Shown here: positions 15,581 through 22,897 of the stretch, one piece after another | Position numbering within the stretch: the first letter of the stretch is position 1 | Layout: the number at the start of each line of letters is the position of its first letter | Origin: Pseudomonas fulva NBRC 16637 = DSM 17717 | GTDB lineage: Bacteria > Pseudomonadota > Gammaproteobacteria > Pseudomonadales > Pseudomonadaceae | Direction of reading: 5' to 3' | Assembly (NCBI RefSeq): GCF_000730565.1 | Contig: NZ_BBIQ01000030.1 | Span: 1-35,938 of the forward strand | Length of the DNA: 35,938 bases | The notes under the pieces: generated by a model | Databases searched by the model: none | The model's input: the letters and a program-made list of their open reading frames with translations, nothing else | What the model was told of the DNA's origin: nothing | Translations under genes and position numbers: made by a program

Positions 15581-16852
15581 TCAGGGCATCAGCTTTTCCA
15601 ACCCCTCCAGCAAGCGCTGCAGCGCCCCTTGGTTGGCCCTCATCACCGCCCTACCCGCCTCACCCATGCGCCGGGCATCTTGCGGTAATTCGACCAGCCG
15701 TTGCACGGCACCGGCCAACCCCTGAGCGTCATCGACCTGCTGCAACGCACCCGCCTCGCGCAGCATGGCGCTGATTTCGAGGAAGTTGAACACGTGCGGC
15801 CCCATGAGCACCGGTAGCGCCAGGGCTGCCGGTTCCAACGGGTTGTGCCCGCCGGTCGGCACCAGGCTGCCACCGACGAACGCCATGTCGGCCAGGGCAT
15901 ACAAGAACAGCAATTCACCCATGGTGTCGCCCAGCAGCACCTGGGTCTGGGCAAGTACCGGTAGCCCGGTAGAGCGACGTACCGTGGCAAACTGCTGACT
16001 GCAGATGGCATGAACCGCGTCAAAGCGCTCCGGATGCCGGGGCACCAGGATCAGCAACGCATCCCCATGCACCTGCAGCAACTGCTGGTGTGCCTGGAGG
16101 ATCAGGGAATCTTCGCCGTCGTGTGTGCTGGCGGCAATCCACACCGGGCGCGAAGTGGCGGCCCATTGCTGGCGCAAAGCCTGGGCGCGCGGCACCAGCT
16201 GCTCATCGATCTTCAGGTCGAACTTGATCGAGCCGGTGACCTGCACGCAGGCAGCACGCGCGCCGAGTGCCAGAAAGCGCTGGGCCTCGACCTCGGTCTG
16301 CGCGGCAATCAGGCTCATTTCGGCCAGCATGGGCCGGGTCAGCCTGGCAAACCGCCCGTAGCCACGGGCCGAGCGTTCGGACAGGCGCGCATTGGCCAGC
16401 GCCACGGGAATACCGCGCCTGGCGCATTGATGGATGTGATTGGGCCAGAGTTCGGTTTCCATGATCACGCCCAGCCTTGGCTGCACATGGTCGAGAAAGC
16501 GCCCCGCCGCCCACGGCAGGTCGTATGGCAAGTAGCAATGCTGGACCCGCGGCTCATCGGCGAACAGGGCGCCAATGCGCTCCGAACCGGTGGGCGTCAT
16601 GCACGTCAGTGTGATCGGCAGCTCAGGGTAGGCCTTGAGCAGTGCGCGCACCATGGGGGCAGCTGCGATGCTTTCGCCTACGGAAACCGCATGGACCCAT
16701 ATGCCGCCCTTGCGCATCGTCGGCAGCTTGATGGCAAAGCGCTCGCCGATACGGCGCCCGTAGGCCGGCGCCTTGCGCGCGCGTAGGTACAGGCGAAGTG
16801 CAAGCAGTGGCAGGGCAAGGTGAAACAGCAAGGTGTAGAGAGTTCTGTTCAT
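15581..16852 (-). CDS. waaA: 3-deoxy-D-manno-octulosonic acid (Kdo) transferase
   Basis: 423 residues from ATG 16852. A GT30 glycosyltransferase of the inner membrane that adds Kdo from CMP-Kdo to lipid IVA, an essential step. An N-terminal hydrophobic anchor (LYTLLFHLALPLLALRLYLR) is followed by IWVHAVSVGESIAA with the general-base Glu. Further motifs are METELWPN, NARLSERSARGY, LVPRHPERF and the donor site FVGGSLVPTGGHNPLEPAA. The frame extends to 17104 but overlaps the LysR gene there; the first good N-terminus is at 16852, with GAGAG about 9 bases upstream. It starts 11 bases after the LysR stop, so it may be read from the LysR promoter. Confidence 0.96.
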   Translation of the reverse strand: MNRTLYTLLFHLALPLLALRLYLRARKAPAYGRRIGERFAIKLPTMRKGGIWVHAVSVGESIAAAPMVRALLKAYPELPITLTCMTPTGSERIGALFADEPRVQHCYLPYDLPWAAGRFLDHVQPRLGVIMETELWPNHIHQCARRGIPVALANARLSERSARGYGRFARLTRPMLAEMSLIAAQTEVEAQRFLALGARAACVQVTGSIKFDLKIDEQLVPRAQALRQQWAATSRPVWIAASTHDGEDSLILQAHQQLLQVHGDALLILVPRHPERFDAVHAICSQQFATVRRSTGLPVLAQTQVLLGDTMGELLFLYALADMAFVGGSLVPTGGHNPLEPAALALPVLMGPHVFNFLEISAMLREAGALQQVDDAQGLAGAVQRLVELPQDARRMGEAGRAVMRANQGALQRLLEGLEKLMP

Positions 16853-16863
16853 GGCGGCGAAGT

Positions 16864-17754
16864 TTACCCGATCGCACGCAAATGCACTGCAAAACGCTCG
16901 GCCAGCCACTGCGCGGCCGGGCCCAATGGCTCGTCCCGACGCCAGGCCAGCTCCACCACCAGCGCCGGTGGCCGCCAGTCGCTGGCCAGCTCCACCATGT
17001 GCGCCTGATAGGTGGGGTACTGCACCACATGCCGCGGCAGCCAGGCCCAGCCCAGCCCGCGCATCAGCAGTTCGGCCATGGCATAGAAGCTGTCGGCCCG
17101 CCACACCTGTGGGCTGATCGCCTCACCCCCCGGGTAACCGCTCTGCTGGGGGGTGATCAGCAGCTGGCGATGGCGTGCCAGTTGCTGTCGGTCCGCCCGG
17201 CCGGCCTGCGCCAAGGGGTGGCCGACGGCGCAGACCGTGACCATTTCCACGCTACCCAAGGCCCGCCGTTCCAGCGACGCCGGTACGCGCTCATGGTGAA
17301 AGAACAACCCCAGGTCGGCACGCCGCTCCACCAGCTTGCGTGCAACGTCGCCCTGCGCGCCGCTGGCCAGTTGAACTTCCAGAAAGGGGTAACGGGTTGC
17401 CAACTCATCCAGGCTGTCGATGACAGGCTGATACGGCATCGCCTCATCCTGCGCCACCCGCAGCAGTGCTTCCTGGCCACGCATCAACGCCAGGGCCCGC
17501 CCATCCAGACGCTCGCACTGGCGCAGCAGCTCGCGGGCATCGGCAAGCAGTGCTTCGCCGTTTGCGGTGAGCTTCGGCTGGCGCCCACTGCTGCGTTCGA
17601 ACAGGGTGACCCCAAGGTCCGTTTCGAGCAGGGCGATGGCGTTGCTGACCGCTGATTGAGCCTTGTGCTGTTCGCGCGCAACGGCAGAAAACGAACGCAG
17701 CTCAGCCACGCGCATGAACGTGCGCAACTGATCCAGACTCCATTGCTCGGCCAT
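16864..17754 (-). CDS. LysR-family transcriptional regulator
   Basis: 296 residues. The N-terminal winged helix-turn-helix spans about residues 5-62 (LDQLRTFMRVAELRSFSAVA, then QSAVSNAIALLETDLGVTLFERS). The effector-binding periplasmic-protein-like domain fills the rest. ATG at 17754 has AAGGAG about 8 bases upstream. It is divergent from a small multidrug resistance gene 83 bases away. The classic LysR arrangement is regulation of the divergent gene through a site between them, and a perfect inverted repeat is there. The effector is unknown. Nothing suggests it controls waaA, although waaA is immediately downstream. Confidence 0.92.
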   Translation of the reverse strand: MAEQWSLDQLRTFMRVAELRSFSAVAREQHKAQSAVSNAIALLETDLGVTLFERSSGRQPKLTANGEALLADARELLRQCERLDGRALALMRGQEALLRVAQDEAMPYQPVIDSLDELATRYPFLEVQLASGAQGDVARKLVERRADLGLFFHHERVPASLERRALGSVEMVTVCAVGHPLAQAGRADRQQLARHRQLLITPQQSGYPGGEAISPQVWRADSFYAMAELLMRGLGWAWLPRHVVQYPTYQAHMVELASDWRPPALVVELAWRRDEPLGPAAQWLAERFAVHLRAIG

Positions 17755-17756
17755 TC

Positions 17757-17779
17757 ACCTATCTCCTTACCAGATAGGT
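17757..17779. promoter_or_regulatory. Perfect inverted repeat, probable LysR operator
   Basis: ACCTATCT, seven bases, AGATAGGT: an uninterrupted 8-base dyad whose inner part fits the LysR T-N11-A rule. It begins two bases upstream of the LysR start codon, so it covers the LysR ribosome site, and ends six bases before the -35 box of the divergent transporter. That placement suits autorepression together with activation of the transporter. The regulator-site pairing is inferred. Confidence 0.65.
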
Positions 17780-17785
17780 AATGAC

Positions 17786-17813
17786 TTTACCGCATTCGAG
17801 TACGGCCTAGAAT
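17786..17813 (+). promoter_or_regulatory. Probable promoter of the SMR transporter gene
   Basis: TTTACC (17786-17791), 16 bases, TAGAAT (17808-17813). The start of transcription would be near 17820, and CTGGAG at about 17824-17829 is a good ribosome site for the ATG at 17838. Confidence 0.5.
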
Positions 17814-17837
17814 GCGCCCATCCACTGGAGAACCGTC

Positions 17838-18170
17838 ATGAATGCCTACACCTACCTCGCGATTGCCATCTGCGCCGAAGTCGTCGCCACCGCCTCCATG
17901 AAGGCTGTCAAAGGCCTTAGCACCCCATTGCCTCTGTTGCTGATGGTGGCTGGCTACGCCATCGCGTTCTGGATGCTGACGCTGGTGGTGCGCAGCATCC
18001 CGGTGGGCATCGCCTACGCGATCTGGTCGGGGCTGGGTATCGTGCTGATCAGCGTGGCGGCACTGGTGCTCTATGGGCAGAAACTGGACATCCCGGCGAT
18101 GCTCGGCATGGCGATGATCGTCGGCGGCGTGGTGGTGATTCAGCTGTTCTCCAAGACCACGGGGCACTGA
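17838..18170 (+). CDS. Small multidrug resistance (SMR) transporter, EmrE/QacE type
   Basis: 110 residues, the standard SMR size, with four membrane helices. The essential proton- and substrate-binding Glu14 is present in AICAEVVATASMK. The conserved YAIWSGLGIVLI carries the Trp of helix 3, and helix 4 ends in GGVVVIQLFSKTTGH. Such proteins work as antiparallel dimers that exchange protons for lipophilic cations or guanidinium-type compounds. No second SMR gene is adjacent, so it is probably a homodimer. It is divergent from the LysR regulator. Confidence 0.93.
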   Translation: MNAYTYLAIAICAEVVATASMKAVKGLSTPLPLLLMVAGYAIAFWMLTLVVRSIPVGIAYAIWSGLGIVLISVAALVLYGQKLDIPAMLGMAMIVGGVVVIQLFSKTTGH

Positions 18171-18193
18171 GCCGGGCCGTGGCAGCAGCGTCA

Positions 18194-18224
18194 GGATGCG
18201 TGGCGCACGCCAGCCCGTGCATCC
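18194..18224 (+). terminator. Stem-loop downstream of the SMR gene
   Basis: GGATGC (18194-18199) pairs with GCATCC (18219-18224), and inside it TGGCG pairs with CGCCA around a two-base loop (18201-18212). There is no T-run, so terminator function is uncertain. Confidence 0.3.
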
Positions 18225-18237
18225 GACCCTGAGCCTG

Positions 18238-18243
18238 TATACT
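18238..18243 (+). promoter_or_regulatory. Possible -10 box for the oxidoreductase operon
   Basis: TATACT lies 31 bases upstream of the oxidoreductase ATG (18275). I see no good -35 hexamer at 16-18 bases. Confidence 0.35.
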
Positions 18244-18274
18244 TGCCAGCTGTCCCAGTTTTCGAGGTATCGCC

Positions 18275-19450
18275 ATGCCATCTGCCATTTCCACTGACGT
18301 GCTGATCGTCGGCGCCGGGGTCGCAGGCCTCTGGCTCAATGCCCGCTTGCGCCGCCTGGGTTATTCGACAGTGCTGGTGGAGCGCGCCACGGTAGGCGGC
18401 GCACAGACGCTCAAGTCCCAGGGCATCATCCATGGCGGCACCAAGTACGCGCTGCATGGGGCGCTGACCGGCGCCTCGGAGGCGATTGCCGACATGCCGC
18501 GCCGCTGGCGCGAAGCCTTGGCGGGCAACGGCGAACTGGACCTGCGCCATACGCGCCTGCTGTCCGATGCGCACTACCTGTGGTCTCCAGGCACCCTGGC
18601 CGGCAATCTCACCAGCTTCTTCGCCAGCAAGGCGGTGCGCGGCCGGGTGGATCAGGTCAAAGGCGACCAATTGCCTGCGGCGTTGCAGGACCGTGCCTTC
18701 AAGGGCAAGGTCTATCGGTTGGCCGAACTGGTGATCGACGTGCCCAGCCTGCTGACCAACCTGGCCGAACTGGCCGGTGACAGCCTCCTGGCGGGCGAAC
18801 GCATCGAGCCGCTGCGCGACGAGGGCGAGCTGGTGGGCCTGCGTGTGGACGGACGTGACATCCGCGCCCAGCGCATCGTGCTCAGCGCGGGCGCCGGCAT
18901 CGCGGACCTGTTGCAGGCACTGGGGCTCGAGCAGCCCGCCATGCAAACCCGCCCCCTGCACATGGTGATGGTCAAGGGAGCCAACCTCAAGCCACTTTAT
19001 GCCCATTGCCTGGGCGCAGGCCCCAAGCCGCGGATGACGGTCACCACCCACCCGGCCGCCGACGGACAGTGGGTGTGGTACCTGGGCGGCGAACTGGCCG
19101 AAGCCGATGGCGTGGCCCGCGAGCCGGCCGCGCAGATCGCCGCCGCGCAGAAAGAAGTGGCCAGCCTGCTGCCCTGGGTGGATCAAAGCCAGTTGCACTG
19201 GGCCACGTTGCGAGTGGACCGTGCCGAGCCTGCCCAGTCCGGCCTGGTGCGCCCGGACAATGCGTTTCTTGCCGCACAGCACCGGCTGCTGGTGGGCTGG
19301 CCTACCAAGCTGGCCCTGGCACCTGACTTCAGCGACCGGGTTATCCGCCAGTTGCAACGCGACGCCGTGCAACCTCAGGCCCAGGCCGACCTGACCGACT
19401 TGCCGCGCCCGCCGCTGGGCCAGCCTGCATGGGAGACCCTCCTGCCATGA
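18275..19450 (+). CDS. FAD-dependent oxidoreductase (DAO-type fold)
   Basis: 391 residues. The N-terminal dinucleotide-binding motif GAGVAG (residues 13-18) and Glu36 at the end of strand 2 (VLVERATVGG) bind the FAD ADP moiety. SQGIIHGGTKYAL follows, the usual flavin-contacting segment of D-amino-acid-oxidase-like proteins. A second GxG-containing region (SAGAGIADLL) and a C-terminal domain with WPTKLALAPDFSD complete it. Cytosolic; substrate unknown. ATG has GAGG 8 bases upstream. The stop overlaps the aldo/keto reductase start as ATGA, so the two are co-translated. Reaction and pathway cannot be stated. Confidence 0.85.
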   Translation: MPSAISTDVLIVGAGVAGLWLNARLRRLGYSTVLVERATVGGAQTLKSQGIIHGGTKYALHGALTGASEAIADMPRRWREALAGNGELDLRHTRLLSDAHYLWSPGTLAGNLTSFFASKAVRGRVDQVKGDQLPAALQDRAFKGKVYRLAELVIDVPSLLTNLAELAGDSLLAGERIEPLRDEGELVGLRVDGRDIRAQRIVLSAGAGIADLLQALGLEQPAMQTRPLHMVMVKGANLKPLYAHCLGAGPKPRMTVTTHPAADGQWVWYLGGELAEADGVAREPAAQIAAAQKEVASLLPWVDQSQLHWATLRVDRAEPAQSGLVRPDNAFLAAQHRLLVGWPTKLALAPDFSDRVIRQLQRDAVQPQAQADLTDLPRPPLGQPAWETLLP

Positions 19451-20259
19451 GCTTGCCAACTCTCCACGGTTTGCACCGCCCCCTGGGCAGCACGGGCTTG
19501 CAGGTTTCGCCCCTGGGGCTGGGCACGGTCAAGCTTGGCCGGGACCAGGGCGTGAAATACCCTTCAGGCTTCACCATCCCCGGCGACGATGAAGCCAGGC
19601 TGCTGCTTGGCCAGGCCCGCGACCTGGGCATCAACCTGCTAGATACCGCTCCGGCCTATGGCCGCAGTGAAGAGCGCCTTGGCCCGCTGCTGCGGGGTCA
19701 GCGCGATGCCTGGGTGCTGGTGAGCAAGGTGGGCGAGGAATACGACGCCGGTCAATCGCGTTTCGATTTCAGCGCGGCCCACACGCGCCGATCGGTGGAG
19801 CGCAGCCTGCGCCGGCTGGAAACCGACCGCATCGACCTGGTGCTGGTGCACTCCGACGGTAATGACCTGGCCATCCTCGAGCAGCAGGCGGTGTATGAGA
19901 CCTTGGCCACGCTCAAGCGTGAAGGCAAGATCCTGGGCTTCGGGTTTTCAGGCAAGACTGTAGCCGGAGGCTTGAAGGCCTTGGAGCAAGGCGACTGCGC
20001 CATGGTCACCTTCAACCTGAACGAACAGGCAGAGCGCCCGGTACTCGACTACGCTGCGCAGCACGGCAAGGCCATCCTGGTCAAAAAGGCCCTGGCCAGC
20101 GGCCATGCCTGCCTGGCACCCGGCGTCGACCCGGTCCGTGCCAGCTTCGAGCTGCTCTTCGCCCACCCTGGCGTCAGCAGTGCTATCGTGGGCACCATCA
20201 ACCCGTTGCACCTGGCCCATAACGTGGCCACCGTCGCCCGAATCCTGGGCCAGCATTGA
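19447..20259 (+). CDS. Aldo/keto reductase
   Basis: 270 residues. An NADPH-dependent TIM-barrel reductase. The catalytic tetrad is visible: Asp66 and Tyr71 in LLDTAPAYGRSEERLG, Lys94 in LVSKVGEE, and His135 in DLVLVHSDG. The nucleotide-binding end is VSSAIVGTINPLHLAHNV. ATG 19447 overlaps the preceding stop by 4 bases; an ATG at 19429 is less likely because it lies inside the oxidoreductase. It probably works with the upstream flavoprotein, but its substrate cannot be predicted. It is shorter than the classical 320-residue members, similar to the bacterial AKR subset. Confidence 0.9.
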   Translation: MSLPTLHGLHRPLGSTGLQVSPLGLGTVKLGRDQGVKYPSGFTIPGDDEARLLLGQARDLGINLLDTAPAYGRSEERLGPLLRGQRDAWVLVSKVGEEYDAGQSRFDFSAAHTRRSVERSLRRLETDRIDLVLVHSDGNDLAILEQQAVYETLATLKREGKILGFGFSGKTVAGGLKALEQGDCAMVTFNLNEQAERPVLDYAAQHGKAILVKKALASGHACLAPGVDPVRASFELLFAHPGVSSAIVGTINPLHLAHNVATVARILGQH

Positions 20260-20305
20260 GTCTGCCTGGCCACGCGCCGGGCGAGCCGTCGCAAGGAGGA
20301 GCAAC

Positions 20306-21277
20306 GTGGCGCGAACGCTGATACGCAAGAACCCGAGCAACTTCAAGACGCTGCCGCTGCATGTCGAGGCCACGGCCGAAAGCCTTCTCTACCAGGGCAC
20401 TGGCATGCCCCTCAATTTCGCCCAGACCCAACAACGTCGCAAACCGGTGGCGGTGGCAGATCCCCAGCGGTTCGTGGTCGAGCTTGCCAACTTGGGTGTG
20501 TCGGTGCGCCTGACGCTGAGCTGGCAGAACCGCGACTACTGGGTGCTGGTGCGTCAACGGCGCCAAGACCGCGGCGACGTGGTGCTAAAGCTGATCTCAG
20601 GTTACGTGCCCGCTCAGGAACTGAACCTGCCATTGCACACCGCCGTGCAGGAAGTAGCCGAGGAATGCCTGCTGGAAACCACAGAGGGCTGGCTGGGCGG
20701 CCGCTTCAACGACACCTGGCTACCTGTGCCCTATGCGGCAGCCTTGCACTACCGAGAAACGCCGCATTTTCAACTGACCCCGCAGTCCGGTGCCGCCCGC
20801 CCGGTCCACTGCGGCAACCTGGTCCTGCTGGAGCGGCCCCGTGCCTACGTGCACCTGCCGACCGCTTCGCTGCAACTGATCTACGACATGCGCCTGCAAG
20901 TGCCCAGGGAGGCCAAGAAGCTCAGCCTGTTCCATGTGGATGAACGTCTTGAGGGCGACCAGTTGGTGGCGCGGCTGAACCGCAAGCGCCCGGACCTGTA
21001 CCTGATGCCGCTACAGGACGGCCAACCCCTGGCCGAGCTGTATACCCTGAAGAAAGACGAACTGGTGCCGGCCAGCACACGGGGGTTGTACCTGGCCGAA
21101 AGCTTCGCCCGGCAGGAGGGCTGGGTGGTCAACGAGGAACGGATACGCTGGAAGGATTGGGTGCGTCAACAAGGCCTGGTTGAACCCAAGCCTGCCCGAG
21201 CCTCCCACCTGCAACGGTTCGGTGCCAAGGCCCGAGCGCTGCTCAAGCGGGCGCGTACCTCGCTGCACAAGCCCTGA
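20306..21277 (+). CDS. Divergent Nudix-like protein of unknown function
   Basis: 323 residues from GTG 20306, which has an excellent AAGGAGGA ribosome site 5 bases upstream. Upstream in-frame codons lie in the aldo/keto reductase and read as non-protein. I recall relatives in Pseudomonas being labelled 'metal ABC transporter ATPase', but no Walker A, signature or Walker B motif is present. Instead a Nudix-like helix is visible: Gly99, five residues, Glu105, then QEVAEECLL (115-123). Compared with the consensus there is a two-residue insertion, Gln replaces Arg, and Leu replaces the late Gly. The C-terminus is basic (FGAKARALLKRARTSLHK). It follows the reductase by 46 bases and is probably in the same operon. 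Fold assignment is my inference. Confidence 0.8.
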   Translation: MARTLIRKNPSNFKTLPLHVEATAESLLYQGTGMPLNFAQTQQRRKPVAVADPQRFVVELANLGVSVRLTLSWQNRDYWVLVRQRRQDRGDVVLKLISGYVPAQELNLPLHTAVQEVAEECLLETTEGWLGGRFNDTWLPVPYAAALHYRETPHFQLTPQSGAARPVHCGNLVLLERPRAYVHLPTASLQLIYDMRLQVPREAKKLSLFHVDERLEGDQLVARLNRKRPDLYLMPLQDGQPLAELYTLKKDELVPASTRGLYLAESFARQEGWVVNEERIRWKDWVRQQGLVEPKPARASHLQRFGAKARALLKRARTSLHKP

Positions 21278-21321
21278 GCGAAGCGGGCATGCAGCGCGCC
21301 GCCGCTGGCGCCGCCGCAACA

Positions 21322-21340
21322 AGGGCTGCCACGCAGCCCT
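21322..21340 (-). terminator. Hairpin between convergent Nudix-like gene and hldE
   Basis: AGGGCTG, five bases, CAGCCCT: a perfect 7-base stem. On the minus strand it is followed by TTGTTG, so it could end the hldE transcript. It lies between the two gene ends (21277 and 21347) and may act in both directions. Confidence 0.5.
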
Positions 21341-21346
21341 GCCCTG

Positions 21347-22768
21347 TCAGTGCTTGCGGATCTTCTCGACGATGGCAGTGGTGGAGCTGTTTTCGACCAG
21401 CCCCAGCACTTTCACGGTGCCGCCATAGGCGTTGACGATGTCGGCGCCAACCACTTGGTCGATGCCGTAGTCGCCGCCTTTGACCAGCACATCCGGCTTG
21501 ACCTGGCTCAGCAGGTTTTCTGGGGTGCCTTCGGAGAAACTGATCACCCAGTCCACTGCGCCCAAGCCTGCCAACACGGCCATGCGGCGATCGACGCTGT
21601 TGATCGGCCGGCCCGGGCCCTTCAGCCGGCTGACCGATGCATCGTCGTTGACCGCCACGATCAGGCGATCGCCTTGAGCGCGCGCCTGCTCCAGGTAGGT
21701 CACGTGGCCCGCATGCAGAATGTCGAAGCAGCCATTGGTGAACACGATACGCTCGTTGTGTGCCCTGGCATCGTCGATCGCTACCAGCAATTGCTCAAGG
21801 CCCAGCACCCCGCGCTCGGACCCTTCTTCGCGCTGGATGGCGCGGCGCAGTTCCGGCGCGCTGATCGCCGCAGTACCAAGCTTGCCGACGACAATACCCG
21901 CCGCCAGGTTGGCCAGGGCCACTGCCTGGGGCAGCTCTTCACCGGCGGCAATGGCGGCGGCAAGGGTGGAGATCACCGTATCGCCTGCGCCGGTCACATC
22001 GAACACTTCACGTGCACGGGCTGGCAGGTGCAGGGGCGGATGACCATTGCGCAGCAAGGTCATACCGTGCTCGCCACGGGTCACCAGCAAGGCGCCCATG
22101 TCCAGCTCCTGGAGCAGCTGCAAACCTTTGGCAACCAGCTCCGCCTCGTCGGTACAACGCCCAACGATGTTCTCGAACTCGCTGAGGTTGGGGGTAATCA
22201 GGCTGGCCCCGCGATAGACGGAGAAATCCTTGCCCTTGGGGTCGGCCAGCACCGGGATGCCCTTGGCCCGTGCGGCCTGGATCAGCGCCTGGTGGTTTTT
22301 CAGCGCGCCCTTGCCGTAGTCCGACAGCACCAGGACCTTGACGCCTTCGAGCAAACCGTCGACTTCTGCGCTGAGCGACACCGGGTCGGTGGCGAAGGAT
22401 TCTTCGAAATCGATGCGCAGCAACTGCTGGTGCCGGCTCATGACCCGCAGCTTGACGATGGTCGGCTGATGCGCAATGCGCTGGAAGACCGAACGCACGC
22501 CTGCCGCCTGCAGGCTGTTGGAAAGGCTGTCGGCAGCTTCGTCCTGCCCGGTGACGCCCACCAGGGACGCCGGCGCGCCCAGTGCGGCGATGTTCAAGGC
22601 CACGTTGGCCGCACCGCCTGGGCGATCCTCGATCTGATCGACCTTGACCACCGGCACTGGCGCTTCCGGCGAAATACGCGACGTACCGCCATGCCAGTAG
22701 CGGTCGAGCATGACATCGCCGACCACCAGTACCGGGGCTTGATCGAAACGCGGCATGGACAACTTCAT
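21347..22768 (-). CDS. hldE: Bifunctional heptose 7-phosphate kinase / heptose 1-phosphate adenylyltransferase
   Basis: 473 residues, full length. It supplies ADP-heptose for the LPS inner core. The N-terminal ribokinase-type domain (to about residue 320) shows GDVMLDRYWHG, GGAANVALNIAALG and the catalytic DVTGAGDTVIS. The C-terminal cytidylyltransferase-like domain shows FTNGCFDILHAGHVTYLEQA with its HxGH motif and VNDDASVSRLKGPGRP. ATG 22768 begins the usual MKLSMPRFDQ N-terminus; the in-frame ATG at 22813 has no family similarity. The ribosome site is weak. A TAATAT -10-like box is at 22804-22809 on the minus strand, and the msbA terminator lies upstream, so hldE probably has its own promoter. 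Confidence 0.97.
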   Translation of the reverse strand: MKLSMPRFDQAPVLVVGDVMLDRYWHGGTSRISPEAPVPVVKVDQIEDRPGGAANVALNIAALGAPASLVGVTGQDEAADSLSNSLQAAGVRSVFQRIAHQPTIVKLRVMSRHQQLLRIDFEESFATDPVSLSAEVDGLLEGVKVLVLSDYGKGALKNHQALIQAARAKGIPVLADPKGKDFSVYRGASLITPNLSEFENIVGRCTDEAELVAKGLQLLQELDMGALLVTRGEHGMTLLRNGHPPLHLPARAREVFDVTGAGDTVISTLAAAIAAGEELPQAVALANLAAGIVVGKLGTAAISAPELRRAIQREEGSERGVLGLEQLLVAIDDARAHNERIVFTNGCFDILHAGHVTYLEQARAQGDRLIVAVNDDASVSRLKGPGRPINSVDRRMAVLAGLGAVDWVISFSEGTPENLLSQVKPDVLVKGGDYGIDQVVGADIVNAYGGTVKVLGLVENSSTTAIVEKIRKH

Positions 22769-22866
22769 GGGCAACCCATATGACAATAGTGAACAGGGAC
22801 GGGATATTAGCACAGCGAGGCTGGCGGCTTTAGGGCCAGTTCGCGCTGAGGAATACCCCGAAACAG

Positions 22867-22886
22867 AAGGGGCACCGAGGCCCCTT
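22867..22886 (-). terminator. Intrinsic terminator after msbA
   Basis: AAGGGGC and GCCCCTT (7-base stem, 6-base loop). On the minus strand it is followed by CTGTTTC, and it starts 12 bases past the msbA stop. It is a plausible Rho-independent terminator, separating msbA from hldE. Confidence 0.65.
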
Positions 22887-22897
22887 GGCAGGTAGGA

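Noticed and set aside
20306..21277. ABC transporter ATPase identity
   Set aside because: No Walker A, LSGGQ or Walker B motif is present in the protein.
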